The translations under genes were made by a program, and so were the position numbers. Shown in pieces: positions 40,202 through 48,242 of a stretch of DNA of 64,000 nucleotides (its first letter is position 1; each line of letters starts with the position of its first letter). The stretch comes from Phenylobacterium sp. (GTDB lineage: Bacteria > Pseudomonadota > Alphaproteobacteria > Caulobacterales > Caulobacteraceae), in assembly GCF_030693405.1 (NCBI RefSeq), contig NZ_JAUYAW010000007.1, positions 24,198 to 88,197 on the forward strand. The letters run 5' to 3'. The notes under the pieces were generated by a model that was not told the origin of the DNA, ran no database searches, and worked only from the letters and a program-made list of their open reading frames with translations.

Positions 40202-42232
40202 TCAGAAGTCGAGGACGACGCCGGCGAAGATCGAGCGACGGTCGCCAGGCCAGTAGGCCGCCGTGGTGGGCGCCGCCAGGATCACCGGCTGGACGTTGGA
40301 GACATAGGCCTCGTCGGTGAGGTTGCGCAGGTCGAGGAACAGGCTGATCCCGTTTGGCGCCGTCCAACCGAGGTTGAGATTGGCGATGGCGTAGCTCGGC
40401 GACTTCAGCGTGTTGCGGAAGTCGACCCAGGCGCCCTGCGGCGACCACTCCACCGATGGCGCGACGAACCAGCCGGCGGGCGCGTCGTAGCGCAGCTCGG
40501 CGCGGTAGAAATGCTCCGGGGCGACGGGCAGGCGGTTGTCGCCGTACTGAGCGTCATCCCGGAACCGGAAGTCCGACCAGGTGTAGCTCTGGCGCAGGCG
40601 CCAGGCTTCGGCCAAGCGCCAGTCGAGGGCGGCCTCGATCCCCCGGTGATAGGTCTCATCGGCGTTGAAGGTGGTGGCCGGCCGGTCGGGGCTGACGCTG
40701 AACTGGAGCATCTCCTTCTCCAGCTCGGCATGGTAGAAGGTCAGGTCCCAGGTCAACGCCCCGCGGCGGCCCCGCGTGCCGATCTCGAAGGTCACCGCCT
40801 CCTGGGCCTCCACCGGCGCGAAGCCGACGCCGGTGGGCGACAGCGAGCCGAAGTTCGGCGGCTCGGCTGAGCGCGTCACATTGGCGAAGACCTGCACCCC
40901 GTCCGGCGCCTCCCAGAGCAGACCAATCCGCGGCGCCAGCCAGTCGAAGTCTTTGGAGTCGTCCAGATTGAAGGTCCCGGTGACGCCAGGAACCGCCACG
41001 CTGCGATAGTCACGCTCGGCCTGGCCATAGGTCGCCCCGGCGACGAGCGCCACACGATCGCTGACGAACAGCCGACCTTCGGCGAAGAGGTCGAGGGCCG
41101 TGGCGTTCTGATACGAAATCGACCGCAGGGCTCCGCGGGCCCCGTGATTGTTCACATAGAAGTGGGAATCGAGGTCGCCGCTGCGGCCCCACAGACCGGC
41201 ATAGGCGTCGGCCCGGCGGCCGGCGACCTCGCCGTCCCAGTCGAGGCGGGCGAAGGCGCCGTAGTTGCGGCTTTCCTGGTCGATGACCTGGAAGATGGGA
41301 TGGTCCAGCTCCTTCCAGACGGCGTAGACGCCGGCCGAGACGGAGAGGGTGTCGCTGAGGGGCTGCTGGAGGCTGACCACCCCGCGCAGGCCCCGCAGGT
41401 CGCGGGCATAGTCATTGGTCACATTGCCCGCCGCCGGCTGGTCGGGGTCGGCGGCGAACTGGGCGGCGGTCAGCGCCCCGTTGATCTCCTGCTTGATGTG
41501 AGCGCCGCTCAGGGTGAAGCGGATCTCGCCCTCTCCCAGTTCGCGGCCGAGGTTCAGGCTGCCGAACTGGATATTCTGCTGGCTCTGGGAACGAGGCCCC
41601 TGGCCTGTCTGATTGGTGGCGGCGACGAAGCCGTCCCAGGGGCCCATGGTGCGGGCGAGGGCCGCATGCTGGCGCAAGAGGCCGAACGACCCGCCGTCGA
41701 TGCGGACGCGGTTGTCGTAGGGCGCGGTCTTGCCGGTGGGGGTCACCATATTTACCGCCCCGCCGAGGGTCGCGCCGCCGAATCGCAGGGCGTTGCCGCC
41801 GCGATAGACCTCCACATGGCGGGTCAGCAGCGGATCGGCGATCTGGCTGTCGCCATAGCCGTCGGCCTCGTTCAGGGGCAGGCCGTCCTGGGCGATTAGC
41901 AGGCCGCGATTGTGGTTGGCGTTGCCGATTCCCGATCCGCGGATCGAGAGCCGGGTGTCGCCGCCCCACTTCTTCTGGGCGAACACCCCGGGCGCGTCCC
42001 GGAGCATGTCATCCAGGGCCAGGGCGAAGCGGTCTTCGAAGGACTCTGCGGCGATGACCGACACCGCGCCTGGGGTTTCCGACAGGCGCCGTCGGGCGTC
42101 GGCCACCACGGCGGGATCTTCGGAGTCGGGGCGGGCGGTGACAATGACGGAATCGACGGTGGTCTGGGCGGCCGCGGCGAAGGGCAGGGCCAGGACGAAC
42201 AGGGCGCTACAGGCGCCAAGCGTGGTTTTCAT
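40202..42232 (-). CDS. TonB-dependent outer-membrane receptor (copper-type context)
   Basis: A 676-residue receptor with signal peptide MKTTLGACSALFVLALPFAAAAQ. The plug has VDSVIVTARP and RLSIRGSGIGNANHNRGLLI; the barrel ends FAGVVLDF with terminal Phe. TonB-dependent receptors import metal complexes or other large ligands. The neighbours (PCuAC chaperone and a DUF2946 gene) resemble the copper-regulated OprC-type clusters, so a copper or copper-complex ligand is likely; it could also be a general siderophore receptor. Confidence 0.85.
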   Translation of the reverse strand: MKTTLGACSALFVLALPFAAAAQTTVDSVIVTARPDSEDPAVVADARRRLSETPGAVSVIAAESFEDRFALALDDMLRDAPGVFAQKKWGGDTRLSIRGSGIGNANHNRGLLIAQDGLPLNEADGYGDSQIADPLLTRHVEVYRGGNALRFGGATLGGAVNMVTPTGKTAPYDNRVRIDGGSFGLLRQHAALARTMGPWDGFVAATNQTGQGPRSQSQQNIQFGSLNLGRELGEGEIRFTLSGAHIKQEINGALTAAQFAADPDQPAAGNVTNDYARDLRGLRGVVSLQQPLSDTLSVSAGVYAVWKELDHPIFQVIDQESRNYGAFARLDWDGEVAGRRADAYAGLWGRSGDLDSHFYVNNHGARGALRSISYQNATALDLFAEGRLFVSDRVALVAGATYGQAERDYRSVAVPGVTGTFNLDDSKDFDWLAPRIGLLWEAPDGVQVFANVTRSAEPPNFGSLSPTGVGFAPVEAQEAVTFEIGTRGRRGALTWDLTFYHAELEKEMLQFSVSPDRPATTFNADETYHRGIEAALDWRLAEAWRLRQSYTWSDFRFRDDAQYGDNRLPVAPEHFYRAELRYDAPAGWFVAPSVEWSPQGAWVDFRNTLKSPSYAIANLNLGWTAPNGISLFLDLRNLTDEAYVSNVQPVILAAPTTAAYWPGDRRSIFAGVVLDF

Positions 42233-42339
42233 TGGGAGTCCCCCGGCCGCGCAGAGGCGGCCGCATATGCAGTGCAGGAAGGCGCGCGCCGTCGATGGAC
42301 CTCGGGCGCCGGTTGCGTCGCGGAACCGGTGGCCGGTTC

Positions 42340-42762
42340 CTAGGCCTGCAGGGGAGGGGGGCCTCGGGCGGGGGGCGGAGGCGCCGCGAGGCCGCGGCCA
42401 GGGACGACCTGACGGGGGGCCGCCTCAGAGCGGTCGACATGGGGCGCAAAGGCGACGAGCTCGCCAGTCAGCATGACCGGCGGTGGAGCGTTCACCCCAT
42501 GGCCGGAGAAGGCGCAGGGGCTGTGGCGGGCGCCGTCTTCGTCGGTGGGATCAGGGGCGCCGTGTTCGCCCCGGGCCGCAGCATCCAGGGTCACCATGCC
42601 CTGGGGCGTACAGAGCACCAGAGCGAAGGCCGGAGCCTCGGCCCTGACCGGCGCGGCCATATAGCCGGGCGGGATCAGGATCTTCAGGAACAGGGCCAGA
42701 CCCGCCAGCACCAGCATCAGGCTGTGGCGGGAAGCAGGAGAAGGGGAGGCCCGGCGGTTCAC
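42340..42762 (-). CDS. DUF2946-like membrane protein
   Basis: A 140-residue protein with one hydrophobic segment (SLMLVLAGLALFLKILIPPGY). A later Cys-rich stretch follows (VLCTPQGMVTL and SPCAFSGHGV with His), typical of DUF2946 proteins that accompany copper receptors. The tail is Pro/Ala-rich. It is upstream of the TonB receptor on the same strand, 107 bases away, probably in one copper-responsive operon. Function is unknown; metal binding by Cys/His is inference. Confidence 0.74.
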   Translation of the reverse strand: MNRRASPSPASRHSLMLVLAGLALFLKILIPPGYMAAPVRAEAPAFALVLCTPQGMVTLDAAARGEHGAPDPTDEDGARHSPCAFSGHGVNAPPPVMLTGELVAFAPHVDRSEAAPRQVVPGRGLAAPPPPARGPPPLQA

Positions 42763-42835
42763 AGCCTCGCCATAGTCCAGCCCGTTCCGGTTTGAAAGTC
42801 CCCATTCGCTGAGGAATGGAGGGCTCTTTGGTCCC

Positions 42836-43819
42836 CTATTGCTGCTGCTGCTGTTGCTGCTGCTGGTCGTGCATCACCGCATTCGGGGCCGGACGGCGCC
42901 GGGCGTTGCGGCTGAAGGTCGGCGGCGAGATGCGCAGGAACTCCGGCTCGGTGATCGCCGCCCGGGCCCGGCGAACCGAGACGCCGACGGCCAACTGGCT
43001 TTCGGCGTCGCCCTTATAGACCCCGCGGGACGGCGGCACATCGCTGTAGTCGCGGCCCACGGCGGCGGCCACATGCCGTTCGCCGGCCATCACATTGTTG
43101 GTCGGGTCGAGACCAATCCAGCGCAGGCTCGGCAGGAAGACCTCCACCCAGGCGTGGGTCGCATCGGGATCGGAGCGGTCGCCGCCCTCCCGGTCGGTGA
43201 ACAGATAGCCTGACACGTAGCGGGCCGGGATGCCCCAGGCCCGGCAGAGCGCGATCATGATGTGGCTGAAGTCCTGGCAGACGCCCCGCCGCTCTCGCAG
43301 CGCCTCGTCGATGGGACTGTCGGCCTCGGTGACGCCCGTCTCATAGGCGAAGGACTCATAGATGATCTTCGACAGGGTGGTGACGGCGCTCAAGGGATCG
43401 CGCTGGCGCAGGCGCTCGATCTCATGCTCGGCGGCGAAGGCCCGCAACAGCTCAGTCTGTACGGCGAAGCCGTGCTCGCGCAGAAAGTCGAACTGGTCCC
43501 CGAGCACGAAGTCGCTGCGCAGGCGGTCCCATTCTCCCATGTCGAGCGCCTCGGGCAGGGGCGCCTCGGTCTGGGTCTCCACAGCCGATCGAGCGACAAT
43601 GGTCAGGCGGTCGTGGGGGTGGGGGACATCGAAGTGGTAGACGGCGTTGCCGAAGGTGTCGGCGTAGGAAAACAGCTGTGCGCCCGGATCGATCTCCAGG
43701 TCGAAGCTCACCAGCCGCTGGCGCGCGCCCTTCTGGGGCTGCATCCAGACCTCCATGAGGCTTTCGCGGACCGGCGCGGCGTAGTGGTACTGGGTGACGT
43801 GGCGGATTTCGAGCAGCAC
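42836..43819 (-). CDS. Transglutaminase-like protein with polyglutamine C terminus
   Basis: A 327-residue protein. An N-terminal beta-sandwich (EIRHVTQYHYAAPVRES) precedes the transglutaminase core, with Cys in RRGVCQDFSHIMIALCRAWG, His in DATHAWVEVFLPS, and Asp in WIGLDPTNN forming the catalytic triad. The C terminus ends MHDQQQQQQQQQ, nine glutamines coded mostly by CAG repeats right at the stop. It is the last of three genes with the alpha-E and ATP-grasp proteins, a widespread cassette thought to make or cross-link peptides. The specific substrate is unknown. Confidence 0.9.
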   Translation of the reverse strand: MLLEIRHVTQYHYAAPVRESLMEVWMQPQKGARQRLVSFDLEIDPGAQLFSYADTFGNAVYHFDVPHPHDRLTIVARSAVETQTEAPLPEALDMGEWDRLRSDFVLGDQFDFLREHGFAVQTELLRAFAAEHEIERLRQRDPLSAVTTLSKIIYESFAYETGVTEADSPIDEALRERRGVCQDFSHIMIALCRAWGIPARYVSGYLFTDREGGDRSDPDATHAWVEVFLPSLRWIGLDPTNNVMAGERHVAAAVGRDYSDVPPSRGVYKGDAESQLAVGVSVRRARAAITEPEFLRISPPTFSRNARRRPAPNAVMHDQQQQQQQQQ

Positions 43820-43828
43820 TGGAATTCC

Positions 43829-44764
43829 TCAGGCCGGCAGGCGCATTTCGAGGGGATAGGCCACGAAGGCGTCATAGACGCCGCTGTGGATCGCGCCGCA
43901 CTCGGCCAGCACGCCTTCCAGGAAGACGTGGGAGCCCTCACGTTCGATCTCGGCCATGTCGGCATATTGCAGCCGCGCCTTCAGCCGCCCGGCCAGACGG
44001 CCGGGACCGGCATGCACCGCCTCGGTATGGCGGCTGAGCACGGACAGATGGGCCTCGATCTCGTCGGTGGAGAAGCGGATCGACCGCGGGAACTCGGCGT
44101 TCAGGAGCAGGAATTCCAGAATCGGCCGGGCCCGGACGTCGGCGGTATAGACGCGCAGATAGGGCTCGAGCGCGCAGCTCATCCGCAGGACGGCCGTCAG
44201 CGTGGGGTGGTCCAGCCGCTCGACCCCCCGGCCAAAGCAGACCTCCAGCAGGCGACCGATCAGTTGGGCGCGCTCCAGATGGGCCCCCAGCAACAGGAAA
44301 CGCCAGCCCTCGCCGTGACTCATGGTGGCGTCGGCGGCGCCCTTGAACAGGTGCAGGTCGGCGATGATGTCGTGCAGGAAGGCCGAGGAGCCGTCGTTGA
44401 ACGACTTGGCCGCCGTGGCGCCCGACAGACGCAGATGGACAAGGTTCAGCCGCTCCCAGGTCTCGCTGGTGATCTGGTCGCGGACCTGGCGGGCGTTCTC
44501 GCGGGCCAGCGCCAGGGAGGAGACCACCGAGCTGCCGTCCATCCGGTCCAGGGCCAGGCCCCGGGCCGATTCAAAGGGGGTGGCGATCTTCTCCGGCGTG
44601 GCCTCGCCCACGGCCGACAGGGCGATCCGCGCCACCTGGGCGGCGGTCTCGGCCCGGTCGAGGGTGGCGGTGAGCATGATGTCGGCCAGACGGGCCACAT
44701 GTTCGGCCCGCTCCACATAGCGACCGATCCAGTAGAGACTGTCCGCAACGCGGGCGAGCATCAT
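43829..44764 (-). CDS. Alpha-E domain protein
   Basis: A 311-residue all-helical protein. It begins MMLARVADSLYWIGRYVERAEH, the diagnostic start of the alpha-E family, with later SLALARENARQVRDQI and LGAHLERAQLIGRLLE. It has no known enzymatic activity; it usually occurs between a circularly permuted ATP-grasp ligase and a transglutaminase. Its start overlaps the ATP-grasp stop (ATGA), and the transglutaminase begins 9 bases after its end. Confidence 0.92.
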   Translation of the reverse strand: MMLARVADSLYWIGRYVERAEHVARLADIMLTATLDRAETAAQVARIALSAVGEATPEKIATPFESARGLALDRMDGSSVVSSLALARENARQVRDQITSETWERLNLVHLRLSGATAAKSFNDGSSAFLHDIIADLHLFKGAADATMSHGEGWRFLLLGAHLERAQLIGRLLEVCFGRGVERLDHPTLTAVLRMSCALEPYLRVYTADVRARPILEFLLLNAEFPRSIRFSTDEIEAHLSVLSRHTEAVHAGPGRLAGRLKARLQYADMAEIEREGSHVFLEGVLAECGAIHSGVYDAFVAYPLEMRLPA

Positions 44765-46266
44765 GACAGGTCATCTCCCGGCCCGGCCAGGACCCAGGTG
44801 TCCTTCGACCCTCCGCCCTGGCTGGAATTGACCACCAGGGAGCCCTTGCGCAGGGCCACTCGGGTGAGGGCTCCCGGTGTCACGGTGATCTTCTCCCCGG
44901 ACAGGATGAAGGGCCGCAGGTCCACATGGCGGGCGTCCACCTCACCATCGATCAGGCAGGGCGCGGTGGAGAGCTGGATGGTCGGCTGGGCGATGTAGTT
45001 CTCAGGGTCGGCCTTGATGGCCTGGGCGAACTCTTCGCGCTGGGCGGCGCTGGCGTGGGGGCCGATCAACATGCCGTAGCCGCCGGAGGCGCCGACCGCC
45101 TTGACCACCAGCTTGTCGAGATTGGCCAGCACATGGCTCATCTGCGCCGGCTCGCGGCAAATGAAGGTCTCGATATTGGGCAGGATCGGCTCTTCGCCCA
45201 GATTGTAGCGGATGATCTCCGGGACATAGGCATAGACCGCCTTGTCATCGGCCACGCCGGTGCCTGGGGCGTTGCACATCACCACGGTGCCGGCGCGATA
45301 GGCGTTGAACAGGCCTGGCACGCCCAGGGAGGAATCCCGCCGGAAGGTGAGGGGGTCGATGAAGTCATCGTCCACCCGGCGATAGATCACATCGATCCGC
45401 CGCAGGCCGGTGGTGGTCCGCATGTAGACCATGTTGTCGTGGACCACGAGGTCGCGGCCCTCGACCAGGGGGGCGCCCATCAGCCGCGCCAGATAGGCGT
45501 GTTCGTAATAGGCCGAGTTGTAGACGCCCGGGGTCAGCACCACGACCTGAGGGTTGGGCCGCCACTCGGCCATGCTCCGCAGGGTGGTGAGGAGCAGATC
45601 CGGATAACGGTCGATCTGGCGCACCCCGGCCAGGCGGAACGTGCCGGGGAAGGTGCGCTTGGAGGCCTCACGGTTGGCCAGCATGTAGGACACGCCAGAC
45701 GGCACCCGCAGATTGTCCTCCAGGACGGCGTACTCCCCATCCTCCTGCCGGATCAGGTCGCTGCCGCAGACATTGGCGTAGGCCTGGTGGGGGACATACA
45801 GCCCCTGCATTTCCCGACGATATGAGGGCGCGCCCAGCACAAGCTCACGCGGGACCACCCCATCCTTGAGGATCATCCGCTCGCCATAGATGTCAGCGAG
45901 AAACAGGTTCAGGGCCTGCAGGCGCTGAACAAGGCCGGTCTCGATCCGCGCCCATTCGTCTGCGGGGATGATCCGCGGCAGGAGGTCGGTGGGGATGATC
46001 CGCTCGGTGGAGCTTTCGGCCCCATAAACGGTGAAGGTGATCCCTTGCAGCAGGAAGAACCGCTCCAGCGTTCGTTGCCGCTCGTCCAGCTCTCCAGGTC
46101 CCAGGGCCGCAAGCCGCCGCGCCATGATGGCGAAATGCGGTCTGACCGAGCCGTCAGGGGCGTGCATTTCGTCATAGGGCGGCTTCACGTCCGCCTTGGC
46201 CGCCGTTTCGGCGGCCTCCTGGGCCAAGGCCCGGTCGATCTCTTCGGATCTCTGCGCTGTCGCCAC
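44761..46266 (-). CDS. Circularly permuted ATP-grasp protein
   Basis: A 501-residue protein of the CP_ATPgrasp family (former DUF404/DUF407). It starts at GTG (ATAQRSEEIDRALA). Family blocks seen are PRIIPADEWARIETGLVQRL, DLIRQEDGEYAVLEDNLRVP, and KAVGASGGYGMLIGPHAS. ATP-grasp ligases couple carboxylates to amines, so it is the likely ligase of the operon, with the alpha-E and transglutaminase partners. The reaction and substrate are not established. Confidence 0.92.
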   Translation of the reverse strand: MATAQRSEEIDRALAQEAAETAAKADVKPPYDEMHAPDGSVRPHFAIMARRLAALGPGELDERQRTLERFFLLQGITFTVYGAESSTERIIPTDLLPRIIPADEWARIETGLVQRLQALNLFLADIYGERMILKDGVVPRELVLGAPSYRREMQGLYVPHQAYANVCGSDLIRQEDGEYAVLEDNLRVPSGVSYMLANREASKRTFPGTFRLAGVRQIDRYPDLLLTTLRSMAEWRPNPQVVVLTPGVYNSAYYEHAYLARLMGAPLVEGRDLVVHDNMVYMRTTTGLRRIDVIYRRVDDDFIDPLTFRRDSSLGVPGLFNAYRAGTVVMCNAPGTGVADDKAVYAYVPEIIRYNLGEEPILPNIETFICREPAQMSHVLANLDKLVVKAVGASGGYGMLIGPHASAAQREEFAQAIKADPENYIAQPTIQLSTAPCLIDGEVDARHVDLRPFILSGEKITVTPGALTRVALRKGSLVVNSSQGGGSKDTWVLAGPGDDLS

Positions 46267-46463
46267 GCCCTACTCCACCCGCTCACGTCCTCGAAACCGC
46301 AAGCCGCAGGCTGAGCCTAGAGACTGCGAGCGTGATCGTCGCCCTGTAACGTCGGCGGCGCAAAAACAGGCGCCGGGCGCCAAATAAATGGGCGAAGACG
46401 GCGGGGTGACAGGGGGGCGTCCCCTCGTTACAGGGGGTGCGTCGGGGGCTTAAAGGTGATTGC

Positions 46464-48242
46464 GTGGGACGACTTGCCTTCGCAGCCGTCGCCACGGCTG
46501 CCCTCTGTGTCTATGGCGCGGGTTCCGCGCGGGCCGAGCCACGCGCCGACGTGGCCGGAGAGCTCGGCTCAGATCTGCGCGAGCGCATCGTCCGAGCGAT
46601 CGGCGAGGCGGACCGGCCGGTCGAGAATCGCTTCCAGGCGCGCCGTCGGGCGCGCGATGCGGCCGAGGATGCGGTCGCCGTGCTCCGCTCAGAGGGCTAC
46701 TACGCCTACGCCGTCGAGGCCGAGGTTAGCGAGGACGAGCCGCCACGCCCCGTCGTCGCGATCGTCCCCGGCCCGCGGTTCGTCTTCGCTGATCTTCAAG
46801 TCGCCTGGACAGGCGCCGCTCCGGATGGGGAGGCCCGCCTTGAGGCCGAGGAGGCGATGGGGCTGAACTTGGGCGATCCGGGCCGATCGGCGGAGGTCGT
46901 GGCCGCCGAGGGCCGGATCGTCGCCACGGTGCGCCAGTCCGGCTATGCCGACGCCACCCCCGATCCCCGCGAGGTGATTGTCGATCATGCCGACAACACG
47001 GTGCGGCCGACCTTCCGCATTTCCGCCGGAGATCTGGTTCGCCTCGATGGCCTCGTCCTCGACACCGATGGTCGCACCAACCCCGCCTGGCTGGACCAGC
47101 TGCGCCCCTGGCGGGAGGGAGACGTCTATGATCCGGAGGACGTGGCCGAGCTTGAGCGGCGGCTGCTGGACACCGGCGTCTACGACACCGTCACGGTCGC
47201 CCTGTCGGCAAAGGACGATGTGGACGAACAAGGCCGGCGCCGTGTTCTCGTCGGGCTGGCTGACCGTCCCCGCCGCACCCTCGAACTGGGCGCCAGCTAT
47301 TCGACCCTCGAGGGCTTCGGCGTTGATTCCCGGTGGAGCCGCTACAACGTCCTGGGCCGGGCCGACACCCTGGCCCTGGTGGCGAGGCTCTCGGAGCTTG
47401 ATAGCCGGATCGGCGGCGACCTGACCCTGCCGCACTGGCGTCGCGCCGCCCAGACCCTGCATCTGAACGCCGGCGCCTACCGCAATGAAACCGACGCCTA
47501 TGAGGAGACGGGCGTTGGCGTCGGAGCGGACTTGCGCCGTCGCTATGGCGCCAATTCCTTTGTCACCGTCGGCGCATCCCTCGATTTCTCGCGAAACGAC
47601 GAGAAGGAGGCGCGCACGCTCTCGCCGCTGGGTCGTGACCTGATCACCGCGGCGGTGTTCGGCGCAGTCTCCCTCGACCGCTCCAATGACCGGCTCGATC
47701 CGACCCAGGGTTGGCGCGTCGACACGCGGCTGGAGCCGACCTACATCGCCGGGGACGAGGCCTTGCCCTATCTGGAGGTCTCCGCCCAGGGCGCGGCCTA
47801 TCTGCCCCTGGACGATCAGGCCCGGACCGTCATAGCCGGCCGCCTGCGGGTGGGCAGCCTCGTGGGCGGCGAACTGCCGGACGTGCCGGCCTCTCGCAGG
47901 TTCTACGCTGGCGGCGGCGGCTCGGTCCGCGGCTACGCCTATCAGGCGGTGGGCCCACGCCTGTCCGACAACACCCCGCGGGGTGGTCTGTCGCTGGTGG
48001 AGGTGAGCCTGGAAGCCCGTCGCAAGCTCACCGATCGCTGGGGCGTGGTGGCCTTTGTGGATGCGGGCTCGGTGGGCGACGAGATGACGCCCAATGGGGA
48101 CAATCTCAGCGTCGGCATAGGGGTCGGCGTCCGCTACGACCTGGGCTTTGGGCCGATCCGCGCCGATATCGCCATCCCCCTTGACGCCGACAAGCGGGAT
48201 GGCGCCTTCCAGATCTATCTCAGTATCGGACAAAGCTTTTGA
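46464..48242 (+). CDS. tamA: Autotransporter assembly factor TamA
   Basis: A 592-residue outer-membrane protein of the Omp85 superfamily that helps insert autotransporters and other barrels. A signal peptide ends SARAEP. POTRA-like domains follow, then a 16-stranded barrel from about residue 270. The Omp85 signature GGGGSVRGYAYQAVGPR is present, and the C-terminal strand ends IYLSIGQSF. GTG 46464 has AAGGTGA upstream and a tidy signal peptide; GTG 46437 is the alternative. The stop overlaps the TTG start of tamB. Confidence 0.92.
   Translation: MGRLAFAAVATAALCVYGAGSARAEPRADVAGELGSDLRERIVRAIGEADRPVENRFQARRRARDAAEDAVAVLRSEGYYAYAVEAEVSEDEPPRPVVAIVPGPRFVFADLQVAWTGAAPDGEARLEAEEAMGLNLGDPGRSAEVVAAEGRIVATVRQSGYADATPDPREVIVDHADNTVRPTFRISAGDLVRLDGLVLDTDGRTNPAWLDQLRPWREGDVYDPEDVAELERRLLDTGVYDTVTVALSAKDDVDEQGRRRVLVGLADRPRRTLELGASYSTLEGFGVDSRWSRYNVLGRADTLALVARLSELDSRIGGDLTLPHWRRAAQTLHLNAGAYRNETDAYEETGVGVGADLRRRYGANSFVTVGASLDFSRNDEKEARTLSPLGRDLITAAVFGAVSLDRSNDRLDPTQGWRVDTRLEPTYIAGDEALPYLEVSAQGAAYLPLDDQARTVIAGRLRVGSLVGGELPDVPASRRFYAGGGGSVRGYAYQAVGPRLSDNTPRGGLSLVEVSLEARRKLTDRWGVVAFVDAGSVGDEMTPNGDNLSVGIGVGVRYDLGFGPIRADIAIPLDADKRDGAFQIYLSIGQSF

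Noticed and set aside
46689..48233. A 514-residue minus-strand frame opposite tamA.
   Set aside because: Fully antisense to a recognised Omp85-family gene and lacking any domain.
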